64,000 nt of DNA from positions 1,302,001-1,366,000 of the forward strand of contig NZ_CP054492.1 of assembly GCF_015265455.1 (NCBI RefSeq), given 5' to 3'. Origin of the DNA: Candidatus Sulfurimonas baltica (lineage in GTDB: Bacteria > Campylobacterota > Campylobacteria > Campylobacterales > Sulfurimonadaceae). Both the position numbers and the translations under genes were made by a program. Every line of letters begins with the position of its first letter. Positions within the stretch are counted from its first letter, which is position 1. The notes below the pieces were generated by a model, which was given only the letters and a program-made list of their open reading frames with translations, ran no database searches and had not been told where the DNA came from. Shown piece by piece: positions 55,853-64,000 of the stretch.

Positions 55853-57298
55853 ATGATTGATTATAGAAAAAAATTAACAGTAGACAGAGAGTTTTACCCC
55901 ATAGATAATCTTGATATTTCCATAGAGAGTGACAGAGGTCGAATACTATCTGCACCTGCATTTAGAAGGCTCCAAAAACGTACACAAGTTTTTGCCCTAG
56001 AACTAAACGCATCTATACGAACAAGACTTACACACTCTCTAGAGGTAGCGCAAACTGCCCGATTCATAGCCAAAACTATTTTCTCAAAGCTAACAGAAGA
56101 AAAACTAAAAACCTATGGCTTAGAGACTCTTAAAGATGCATTTGTTTCTACTGCCGAGATGACAAGTTTACTTCATGACATCGGCAATCCGCCGTTTGGA
56201 CATTTTGCTGAAAAGACTATCAACAAATGGATAAAAGAGAATGCTCTGCCAATACTTGAGAGTTTTTCTGCAAGTTCTGATGAGAGTAAAAAACTCAAAG
56301 AGATGATTGCCAAAGATATTTGCAACTATGACGGAAACGCACAAGCCATAAGAGTAATCACAAAACTGCAAAAACTAAACCTCTCTTACACCCAAACTTT
56401 AGCGGTACTAAAATATACCAGAGGAGCATTTGAAGATAAACCAAAAAAGGGTGAACCTTTTGACTATCTTATGAAAAAACCTGGTTTTTACTACAGTGAA
56501 AAAGATTTAATAAAGACGATTCAAAAAAAGCTGGGCGTAGAACATGGACATAGATTCCCAATAACTTACATTATGGAAGCAGCTGATGACATCTCATACC
56601 TTACAGCAGATTTAGAAGACTCTGTTGAAAAAGGGATACTTAGTTTAGACGAGGTTTATAACCTTATAAAAGCAGAGTGTGAAAAAGAGGGAGAAAACTA
56701 TCTGCTAGAGGTTATAGAAGATAGATACCAAAAGGCAAAAAGCGATGATGAACCTTTCCAATTTAACATGTTTTTTACTCTCGTAAGAGCAAAACTTGTT
56801 ACTTCGTTGGTGTTTCATGTCGTAGATATTTATATTGACAACCACGAAGCCATTTTTAACGGCAAGTTTAACAGTGCATTGCTTGAGTATGATAAACATA
56901 GTAAGTACTACAAAGCTATTGAGATTTTACAAAATATATCTGAAAAACATATTTACAAAAATGCACATGTCCAAAAACTGGAACTTCAAGGCTACGCAAT
57001 TATAAATGGACTGCTAAATATTTATAAACCTCTTTTAGGGCTGAGCTCAGAAGATTTTGAGAAGTTAATGCGTGATGAGGAGATAGAGTGTTTTATTGCA
57101 ATGAGACTTATAAAAAGAATAGCATCAAAGCATGTTGTAGCGTACTCAAATGATGTTAAAAAACTAGATAAAGAGGATACAGAGTCATTTAAAATTCTTG
57201 AGTGGTACTACAGAGTGCGACTCATTATTGACTACATCAGCGGTATGACAGATGATTTTGCTTTACATGAATATCATGTTTTGCTGGCTATTAAATAG
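55853..57298 (+). CDS. dgt: Deoxyguanosinetriphosphate triphosphohydrolase (dGTPase-like)
   Basis: 481 residues. HD-domain residues: RTRLTHSLEVAQTAR, SLLHDIGNPPFGHFAEKTI, and EAADDISYLTADLEDS. Hydrolyses dGTP (or other dNTPs) to nucleoside and triphosphate, adjusting dNTP pools or blocking phage. 31 bp after the SdiA-regulated-like gene. AAGGTAG ribosome-binding site. Confidence 0.88.
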   Translation: MIDYRKKLTVDREFYPIDNLDISIESDRGRILSAPAFRRLQKRTQVFALELNASIRTRLTHSLEVAQTARFIAKTIFSKLTEEKLKTYGLETLKDAFVSTAEMTSLLHDIGNPPFGHFAEKTINKWIKENALPILESFSASSDESKKLKEMIAKDICNYDGNAQAIRVITKLQKLNLSYTQTLAVLKYTRGAFEDKPKKGEPFDYLMKKPGFYYSEKDLIKTIQKKLGVEHGHRFPITYIMEAADDISYLTADLEDSVEKGILSLDEVYNLIKAECEKEGENYLLEVIEDRYQKAKSDDEPFQFNMFFTLVRAKLVTSLVFHVVDIYIDNHEAIFNGKFNSALLEYDKHSKYYKAIEILQNISEKHIYKNAHVQKLELQGYAIINGLLNIYKPLLGLSSEDFEKLMRDEEIECFIAMRLIKRIASKHVVAYSNDVKKLDKEDTESFKILEWYYRVRLIIDYISGMTDDFALHEYHVLLAIK

Positions 57299-57322
57299 CA
57301 CACTAAATCATACATGTAAAAA

Positions 57323-58054
57323 TCAAAACTCAAATGTAGCAACTATTGGATTGTGGTCTGAGATTTTTTTGCTGTCTATCACTTTTGAGTATGTTAATTC
57401 CAAGTCTCTGTAAAATATATAGTCTAAGCAATTTGTAAAAACTTTTTTTAGGTTTACTTTGTCGCTAAAAGTAACTTCTTTTAGCGACAATGAATGTGTA
57501 AACTCTCTTAAGTATTGGACTCTTTTTACATTCCAAGTATTAAAGTCACCAGCAACTATCATAGCTCCTGTATGAGATTTAATCATTAATTTTATACTCT
57601 CTAACTCATTATAAAAATCACTGTTGTTTACAAAGTTGATAGCATGCAGGTTAACTATCAATATCTCTTTGTCGTGAGATATTTTATGCTTAGTTATTAG
57701 AGTTACTTTATGTGTTGCATATGTAAGTTCACGTTTTTGAGTAAGAAGTGACACATCATTCTCGCAAGATATTTTAAATGCACTCAAAACCCCAAAAACG
57801 TGTTTTTTAGTCTGAATATTTGGAGATAAGACATAAGAGAACTCTGACATTTCCAAATCTTTTGTTATCTGTTTTTTCACCTCTTGAAGTAATAAAACAT
57901 CTACTTTATTGTATTGTACAATTGAGTTTATGTAGTCAAGATATTCGCTTTTAAGTGTTAGTTTAGCAACATTCCAACATAAAACCGTAAAACTATTGCC
58001 TAAGTTTTTATCTTGATGTTTTAAAGATTTTATAGTTTTTGTAGGCTTAAGCAT
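57323..58054 (-). CDS. Endonuclease/exonuclease/phosphatase (EEP) family protein
   Basis: 243 residues, no signal peptide. EEP motifs: FTVLCWNVAKLT (Asn), DVLLLQEVKK (Glu), MIVAGDFNTWNV (Asp/Asn) and KISDHNPIVATFEF (Asp-His) at the end. Substrate (DNA, phospholipid or other phosphodiester) is not evident. 14 bp after cls, same direction, so it may share the katA-ank-cls transcript. Confidence 0.82.
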   Translation of the reverse strand: MLKPTKTIKSLKHQDKNLGNSFTVLCWNVAKLTLKSEYLDYINSIVQYNKVDVLLLQEVKKQITKDLEMSEFSYVLSPNIQTKKHVFGVLSAFKISCENDVSLLTQKRELTYATHKVTLITKHKISHDKEILIVNLHAINFVNNSDFYNELESIKLMIKSHTGAMIVAGDFNTWNVKRVQYLREFTHSLSLKEVTFSDKVNLKKVFTNCLDYIFYRDLELTYSKVIDSKKISDHNPIVATFEF

Positions 58055-58068
58055 AATTTTTCTTTTTA

Positions 58069-59460
58069 CTATAGCTGAGGCGCTATAATTCTCATAAAGT
58101 TTTCCAAAACTCTTCTAGGTAAAGATACATCTTTCGTACCTGCTGATGAATTTGAAACTAGCTTGTTCATCCAAAACTCAATATCTTCTATAACTTTTAC
58201 AGAGTAAACAAATGTAGCAACTTCATAATTTAAAAAAAGACTTCTATTGTCAAAATTAACACTTCCAAGCATAGCACTTGTATCATCAAAAAGTATTGCT
58301 TTTGCATGTAAAAGCGCACCATTATAGAGTGCAACCTCTACCCCGACCTCTTCAAGTTCTCTCATGTATGAACTTCTAGTTAGATTAACAATTATATTTT
58401 GTGAGTCTTTTGGCGTAATTAGTTTAACATCTATCCCTTTATGCTTAGCAATAATCAATGCTTGAATTATAGAGCTGTCAGGTATAAAATATGGTGTAAC
58501 AATCCAGATACGCTTCCTTGCACTGTAAATTGCACACAGGAGCGCTTCATAAAGGATATCTTTACTCATATCCGGTCCAGATGGTACAACTTGTAAAAAT
58601 GTGTCACCGCTGTTAGCAACACCATTTTTTGCAAAACTTATCTTCTCCTCTGAAGCATAAAACCAATCAGAAGCGAATATTTCAAAAAACAGTTCCGCAG
58701 ATGTACCTTCGCTGAAAAAAAATATATCATCCCATCTTGTTCCATCTATATTTGGTCCGAAATATTCACTTGAGATATTCATACCGCCGCTTAAAACCCT
58801 CTTATCATCAAATATATAAATCTTTCTATGATTTCTTAAGTTTATGTAGTTTCTAAAGGGCATCTGAAAGATTGGCATAAAAAATTCAACTTTAACACCT
58901 GACTCCCTAAGTTCTTTCAATTTAAACTGAGAGAAGTACAACCCTATAGAACCGAGTGAATCTATAAGTATTTTAACTTTTACCCCATTTTTTGCTTTGT
59001 TAACTAGTGCCTTTACAATCTCTTTTGTAACATCATCATATTCAAAAATATATGTACTTAAATATATAGATGTTTTAGCATCCTCAATACAACTCATAAA
59101 CTTTTCATATGCTTTTACAGAATCCGTAAAAAGTTCAAACTTCTCATTTTCACTAGCATCTGCAATACCATAACTTCTTAGTACATCATGGACGGGATTT
59201 TGCTTATAAAAATTTTTTGTATGTTTTTGAAGTATTATTGGTTTTTTCTTATATCTGTTTTCTCGTTTTCTTAAACCAAAAATCAAATACAGGAGAACAC
59301 CTACATATGGAACCAATATCATAGTCAGAAGCCATGCTGTCATACTAGCCGGCGTTCGCTTTTTATAAATCATATGCGCAAATACCAAAACAATTAACAA
59401 TTCCCCGAATACTGATAAAATATAATAGATTAAATTATTTGATATATCAATATTCATCAT
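58069..59460 (-). CDS. cls: Cardiolipin synthase
   Basis: 463 residues. Two N-terminal TM helices (about 7-28 and 37-62: TPASMTAWLLTMILVPYVGV) and two PLD motifs: NHRKIYIFDDKRVLSGGMN at about 220 and LLHAKAILFDDTSAMLGSVN at about 400. Makes cardiolipin from phosphatidylglycerol in the inner membrane. Start overlaps the ankyrin gene by 4 bp. Confidence 0.92.
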   Translation of the reverse strand: MMNIDISNNLIYYILSVFGELLIVLVFAHMIYKKRTPASMTAWLLTMILVPYVGVLLYLIFGLRKRENRYKKKPIILQKHTKNFYKQNPVHDVLRSYGIADASENEKFELFTDSVKAYEKFMSCIEDAKTSIYLSTYIFEYDDVTKEIVKALVNKAKNGVKVKILIDSLGSIGLYFSQFKLKELRESGVKVEFFMPIFQMPFRNYINLRNHRKIYIFDDKRVLSGGMNISSEYFGPNIDGTRWDDIFFFSEGTSAELFFEIFASDWFYASEEKISFAKNGVANSGDTFLQVVPSGPDMSKDILYEALLCAIYSARKRIWIVTPYFIPDSSIIQALIIAKHKGIDVKLITPKDSQNIIVNLTRSSYMRELEEVGVEVALYNGALLHAKAILFDDTSAMLGSVNFDNRSLFLNYEVATFVYSVKVIEDIEFWMNKLVSNSSAGTKDVSLPRRVLENFMRIIAPQL

Positions 59461-59975
59461 GCTATATTATTTGATTTTCCAAATAAAACTCTTATTCCAC
59501 CAGTAATCTTTGCCATTTGCAAAGCTGACATACCAAAGAAAGTTTGTGATTGTATATCTGCACCTTTATCTATTAAATATTCAACAATATTTTTGTGTCC
59601 AAACATCGCTGAAAACATTAGTGGAGTTTTTCCTCCACCATTGTCTGCATTAACTTCAGCTCCATGTTCTACAAGCAACATAACAAGTTCAAGGTTGCCT
59701 TTAAAAGCTACTCCACCAAGTGGAGTTTGTCCTCTATCATTTCTTTTATCTACCTGTGCTCCATGGTTTAGTAACATTTTTGTACATTCAACATTACCAT
59801 TATATGAAGCGAGCATAAGAAGAGGATTCCCCTTTTCATCAGATAAATCAGTATTTAGGCCGGCTTCTATCATATTTTTCAATGTGTTAGTTTCACCAAC
59901 TCGTGCAAAATGAAGCGCCATAAGCTGAAGTTCCAAATACCTGCTATTTTCGTCTTCCGTAACTGATATCTTCAT
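59457..59975 (-). CDS. Ankyrin repeat protein next to catalase
   Basis: 172 residues, four ankyrin repeats (NTLKNMIEAGLNTDLSDEKG, NVECTKMLLNHGAQVDKRND, NLELVMLLVEHGAEVNADNG, HKNIVEYLIDKGADIQSQTF). No signal peptide. It lies 11 bp after katA and overlaps cls by 4 bp. Catalase-adjacent ankyrin proteins such as Pseudomonas AnkB are known to be needed for full catalase activity, so it may have served this catalase. Confidence 0.85.
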   Translation of the reverse strand: MKISVTEDENSRYLELQLMALHFARVGETNTLKNMIEAGLNTDLSDEKGNPLLMLASYNGNVECTKMLLNHGAQVDKRNDRGQTPLGGVAFKGNLELVMLLVEHGAEVNADNGGGKTPLMFSAMFGHKNIVEYLIDKGADIQSQTFFGMSALQMAKITGGIRVLFGKSNNIA

Positions 59976-59986
59976 TGTTGACCCTT

Positions 59987-61245
59987 TTATATGCCAAGTG
60001 CTTTTGAGACACCTGCAGAATAGGCTGGGTCAACTTTTTTAAAAAGTGCCAATTGTCTGTCAATTATATTTTTTGGCACACCGCTCATAGCTTCTGCAAT
60101 ATTACTAAATAGTTGTTGTTTTTGATAACCATTCATTAGATTAAAAAGTGCTCTTGGCTGAGAGAAATAATCATCACTGTCTTCACGATGGTCATATCTG
60201 AAGCAATCGCCATCTATGTCAAAAGGTGGCTCAACATATTGTTTATCTTCAACAGGACCGTCAAAACTATTTGGTTCATAATAAGCATCACTCCCTTTTG
60301 GCTCATCAAGCCTCATTGGGCCATCAGCGTGATATGTATTTACTTCACTAGAAGGTTTGTTTACCGGAAGCATCTCATAGTGTGTACCAATTCTGTATCT
60401 ATGCGCATCAGCGTAAGAGAGAACTCTTGCCTGAAGCATTTTATCAGGTGACCAACTTATGCCCGGGACTACATTTGATGGGCTAAAGGCAGATTGTTCT
60501 ATCTCGGCAAAATAGTTCTGCGGATTTCTGTTTAGCTCAAACTCACCAACATCAATCATAGGATACTCAGCATGTGGCCACACTTTTGTCAAATCAAATG
60601 GATTAAACGTCGTGTTTTTACTCTGATCATCTGTCATAATTTGTATTTGAAATTTCCACTTAGGAAAATTTCCGCTTTGTATAGACTCATAAAGATCTCT
60701 TTGAGAACTCTCTCTGTCTTTTCCTATAACTGCTTCGGCCTCGGCATTTGACATAGTCTCAATTCCTTGAGCAGTTTTAAAGTGAAACTTCACATATGCT
60801 CTTTCATTTTTATCGTTAATAAGGCTGTATGTGTGAGAGCCGTAACCATTACGAAAAAAACAGGAGTGTTGTTTCCAACCAAATCCCAATTCCCCTCTTT
60901 TGTGTAAAACTTCATGGCAAACCCTCTAACATCCCTCTCGGCATCTGCAGCACCCTTCTCTCCAGCAACTGTAGAAAAGCGAATTAACATAGGCGTAACT
61001 TCACCTATCTGTAAAACACTTGCTTTAGTATATGCACTTATGTCATGAGTTATTTTGAGTGTTCCAAAAGCACCAGAGCCTTTTGCATGTACGACACGTT
61101 CAGGAATTCGCTCTCTGTTTTGATGAGCAAGTTTTTCAATTAACTGATAGTCCTGCATAAGTAACGGACCACGCGCTCCGGCACTTAACGAATTTTGATT
61201 GTCACCAATTGGATTTCCACCTGTTGTAGTCATTCTCTTTTTCAT
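59987..61245 (-). pseudogene. katA: Catalase (KatA-type) with an internal deletion and frameshift
   Basis: The N-terminal part (61245 to about 60850) reads [20 protein letters not shown], His53 in [26 protein letters not shown], and then runs out of frame. The C-terminal part continues in another frame from [14 protein letters not shown] to the end ([29 protein letters not shown], heme-ligand region [13 protein letters not shown]). Full-length catalases have about 57 more residues between them (from RDxLKFPDFIHTQKRDP to YRHMNG). The junction is at about 60850-60853, the remaining 2-base offset shifts the frame. The gene is probably inactive. Confidence 0.82.
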
Positions 61246-61308
61246 AGCTATTCCTTACATGTAATGTTTTACACAGTCTATAACAAAAAATCTTAATAAA
61301 AAATTATA

Positions 61309-62517
61309 CTAAGCGCACTCACCTTTAAAATATTTTTTTAATAAAAATGGAGGCAGAACAGTTGTAATAATTATTACAAAAATAAGCATTGCATAAATAT
61401 CATTTGGTAATATTCCGTTTACTCTCCCCATTTCTGCAAATATAAGACCAACTTCTCCTCTTGGTATCATAGAGATTCCAATTATTACATTATTTCTTAC
61501 GCAACTTTGAACAATGAAAAATGCACCTATAAATTTAGTCACAAAAGCTATTGAAACAAAAGATAATCCCATAATCCAAAAAGAAGAAGATGAGAAATCT
61601 ATAACAGTTAGGTCCATAGAGAGACCGACCATAACAAAAAATATAGGTGTAAATATTTGAATAATTGGTGTCATACTCTTTTTTACTTCATCAAGAAGTA
61701 TTTCATTTGTGCTCAAAAATGCACCAAATGGGAGAAAGAACCTTCTTGAGAGTGCAATACCTGCTGCAAAAGAGCCTAAAATAGCGGGAGCGCCAACTAA
61801 ATGTGAAAGATATGCAAAAAATAAAATAAGCGAAACAATAATCGTTGGAATATACCCTGGAACTAAATCATTTCCATTAAACTTATGTATCATATAAGAG
61901 AGTGACTTAGCCAAAATCGGGGCCAATACTAAAAACATCATAACCATCCCTGCAACTGAGAGTGTATGGTTAAAATTTGTCTCATGAGAAATTGAGAAGT
62001 CATATATAAAGACTAAAAGAATAATCCCTATAATGTCATCAATAACAGCCGCACCAATAACAATTTGCGCTATATTAGTCTTTTCCATATGTATATCTTT
62101 TAAAACTCTAAGGGTTATACCTATGCTTGTGGCTGTAAGTGTCCCACCGATAAACAATGATATGTCAAATGACAATCCAAAAATATAATAAGCTATTAAC
62201 AAACCAAAGCTAAAGGGCAGTATAACACCGAGTATAGCAACAACAAGAGATTTGGTTCCTGCATTTTTCAATCTCGTGAAGTCGGTCTCTATCCCCACTT
62301 CAAAAAGAAGTAAAATAATTCCAATCTCTGCTAATATCTTCAATATTTCATTAGGCTCTACTATACCTAAAATTGATGAGCCTAAAAGTACTCCTGCAAA
62401 CAGTTCACCAAGAACTGACGGTACTCCAAATCTAGCAAAGATTTCGCCCAATACTCTTGCAACTATTAATATTAAAAAAAGTGTTAAAAAAAAGTCATGT
62501 GCTTCCATAAAAATCAT
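61309..62517 (-). CDS. Cation/proton antiporter (CPA2/KefB-like)
   Basis: 402 residues, about 11-12 membrane helices, no RCK domain. Conserved stretches: VPSVLGELFAGVLLGSSILG, LLLFEVGIETDF, GGTLTATSIGITLRVLKDI, IGAAVIDDIIGIILLVFIYD with the Asp-Asp pair typical of the ion site. MIF or the later Met (MEAHDFF) could be the start; neither has a clear ribosome-binding site. Exchanges Na+ or K+ for protons. It is 63 bp from katA on the same strand. Confidence 0.85.
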   Translation of the reverse strand: MIFMEAHDFFLTLFLILIVARVLGEIFARFGVPSVLGELFAGVLLGSSILGIVEPNEILKILAEIGIILLLFEVGIETDFTRLKNAGTKSLVVAILGVILPFSFGLLIAYYIFGLSFDISLFIGGTLTATSIGITLRVLKDIHMEKTNIAQIVIGAAVIDDIIGIILLVFIYDFSISHETNFNHTLSVAGMVMMFLVLAPILAKSLSYMIHKFNGNDLVPGYIPTIIVSLILFFAYLSHLVGAPAILGSFAAGIALSRRFFLPFGAFLSTNEILLDEVKKSMTPIIQIFTPIFFVMVGLSMDLTVIDFSSSSFWIMGLSFVSIAFVTKFIGAFFIVQSCVRNNVIIGISMIPRGEVGLIFAEMGRVNGILPNDIYAMLIFVIIITTVLPPFLLKKYFKGECA

Positions 62518-62699
62518 TATACTATTTTTTTAATACTTAACTAAAATAATTTAAAAAAAATAACAAAATACAATGATAGATGATTATATAGTTTTAAGTT
62601 AAACATCTTAAAGGTTTTCCTGCTAAAATATAACTCAAATAAACATATAAGAAACATTATTATACAAACTACAATTATTTAAAAAAACCGAGGTAAACC

Positions 62700-63974
62700 A
62701 TGCTTATTCCAACAGATTTATTAAAAGGTAAAAAGATACTCCTAGGAGTTACGGGCTCAATTGCAGTCTATAAATCACCTGAACTTGTTAGACTTTTTGT
62801 TAAGGCCGGCGCGGATGTAAAAGTTGTAATGAGTGAAGCTGCCAAAAAATTTATAACTCCCCTCACTTTTGAAACTCTCACCTCAAACCAAGTGCTTGAT
62901 GACACAAATGAATCTTGGGTGAATGACCATAACCATATTAAGGCTGGGGAGTGGGCAGATTTATTTGTAATAGCGCCCTGCTCTGCCAATACAATTGCGA
63001 AACTGGCAAATGCTATAGCCGACAATATGCTTTTACAGACTGCTTTGGCATACCCACATGTAAAGATTATAGCACCCTCTGCGAACACAAATATGCTTGA
63101 AAATCCAATTACAAAAGCTAACCTTAAAATGTTGGCTATAGCCTCTTATGAGCTTGTAGATACCCAGACTAAAGAGCTTGCATGTAAAGCAGTTGGAAAT
63201 GGAGCTATGGCTGAACCTATAAATATATTTTGGCACTGCGCAAGAGCTATGCTTAAAGATGATTTTTGGAGCGATAGAAGAGTTATAGTTACAGGTGGCG
63301 GAACTGTAGAAAAGATTGATGATGTACGGTACATCTCTAACTACTCAAGTGGTAAAATGGCTTCATCTCTAGCTACGGCACTCTACTGCAAAGGGGCAGA
63401 TGTCAATTTAATCTCAACTAAATTTGAAGACAATCTGCCAAAAGATCTCCATACTATTGATGTTCAAAGTTCAGATGAAATGCTTGAGTATTTAAGTGAC
63501 TCTATACGCATTGCAAAAAAAGGGAAATTATCAAAGGCCTCACTTATGAGTGATGATAAAATTCGTCTTATACAGAAAAAACCATACCTTTTTATGGCGG
63601 CGGCTGTCAGTGACTATGTACCTGCTTACGCTCAGGAGGGAAAACTGAAAAAAGAGACCTTAGGTGATGAGTGGGAACTCAAACTTAAACAAAATATTGA
63701 TATATTAAATTCTATTGATAAAACAGATATAACCACTATTGCTTTTAAGGCTGAAATGGACTCAAACAACGCAATTAAAAATGCTTCAAATATGATTGAC
63801 AATAAAAGCGTTGATGCAGTTTGTCTAAATATCTTAAAAGACTCATCTAGCTTTGGGACTGACACTAACAAGGTTGATTTTATTCTTCCAGACAAGATAG
63901 AGTCAATCCCTCTCTCTGATAAACTTAGTGTTGCGTTTAATATTTTAGAACACGCAAAAAGTATGCACAAATAA
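62700..63974 (+). CDS. coaBC: Phosphopantothenoylcysteine decarboxylase / phosphopantothenate-cysteine ligase
   Basis: 424 residues. CoaC part: KILLGVTGSIAVYKSPELVR, KVVMSEAAKKFITPLTF, VIAPCSANTIAKLANAIADN, PSANTNMLENPITKANLKML; CoaB part: VIVTGGGTVEKIDDVRYISN, YSSGKMASSLA, MAAAVSDYVP, KKETLG-type ligase motif. Makes 4'-phosphopantetheine in coenzyme A synthesis. The stop is 26 bp before the window end; no further gene is visible. Confidence 0.95.
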   Translation: MLIPTDLLKGKKILLGVTGSIAVYKSPELVRLFVKAGADVKVVMSEAAKKFITPLTFETLTSNQVLDDTNESWVNDHNHIKAGEWADLFVIAPCSANTIAKLANAIADNMLLQTALAYPHVKIIAPSANTNMLENPITKANLKMLAIASYELVDTQTKELACKAVGNGAMAEPINIFWHCARAMLKDDFWSDRRVIVTGGGTVEKIDDVRYISNYSSGKMASSLATALYCKGADVNLISTKFEDNLPKDLHTIDVQSSDEMLEYLSDSIRIAKKGKLSKASLMSDDKIRLIQKKPYLFMAAAVSDYVPAYAQEGKLKKETLGDEWELKLKQNIDILNSIDKTDITTIAFKAEMDSNNAIKNASNMIDNKSVDAVCLNILKDSSSFGTDTNKVDFILPDKIESIPLSDKLSVAFNILEHAKSMHK

Positions 63975-64000
63975 TTACCAAATGAATATATCACAAATAG

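Noticed and set aside
60790-61245. The two catalase pieces as two separate genes
   Set aside because: The pieces are N- and C-terminal parts of a single catalase in different frames with the central part missing; a pseudogene explains both.

Overview
The window is about 64 kb of AT-rich bacterial chromosome, most likely from a sulfur-oxidising member of the Campylobacterota close to Sulfurimonas. The basis is the short campylobacterial adenylate kinase beside aspS, a run (trkA-like, aroB, mscS, mtaB, protease-less ftsH) that I recall from Helicobacter, purU next to a CiaD-like gene, campylobacterial dapD, flagellar and chemotaxis genes, and a Tat-exported sulfide:quinone oxidoreductase. The genus is inference. 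I saw no rRNA, tRNA, CRISPR array or intact prophage.

Layout. 1-2.5 kb: end of aspS, two convergent adenylate kinases and a CHAD protein. 2.8-9.2 kb: an RNA helicase, a cysteine-containing membrane protein and a DUF1302 / LolA-like / RND envelope transport operon. 9.3-15.8 kb: small and regulatory genes (acidic protein, CinA-like protein, DUF6166-HTH protein, ankyrin protein, S24 repressor), dapD, a miniature flagellar rod-like protein and an NlpC/P60 lipoprotein. 15.6-19.3 kb: a minus-strand run leuD-leuB-TPR-CiaD-like-purU-trmL and a 50-residue membrane protein. 19.4-26.4 kb: trkA-like, aroB, mscS, mtaB, ftsH-like. 26.5-37.8 kb: an 11-gene chemosensory operon (cheY, cheW, mcp, STAS-like, cheA, cheR, degenerate kinase, cheD, cheB, hybrid kinase, response regulator). 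37.9-41.9 kb: motA, motB, fliP, trmA and a secreted SH3-like protein. 42-47.3 kb: glmU, sbcD, sbcC, acyP. 47.3-55.8 kb: accessory region with an IS5-type element, REP-like palindromic repeats, a cyclic-nucleotide-domain aspartase, sqr, and beta-propeller and leucine-rich-repeat proteins. 55.9-64 kb: dgt, an EEP nuclease, a cardiolipin synthase operon with an ankyrin protein and a broken catalase, a cation/proton antiporter and coaBC.

Most operons run on the minus strand with 1-14 bp overlaps or tiny gaps, so translational coupling is the rule. The chemosensory operon carries CheB (with receiver), CheR and CheD, hence methylation- and deamidation-based adaptation, plus two extra kinase-like proteins and an extra response regulator that probably connect it to outputs other than, or besides, the flagellar motor.

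The most interesting signals are: an over-represented octamer TACATGTA (29 exact copies counted, 11 of them in 4 kb over glmU/sbcD/sbcC/acyP); a histidine-kinase-like protein in the che operon whose phosphoacceptor His is Asn; an FtsH homologue that has lost HExxH; a catalase gene broken by an internal deletion; REP/BIME-like palindromes, two of them 78-bp near-identical direct repeats bracketing the aspartase-sqr segment; and a likely ATT start codon at 55075.
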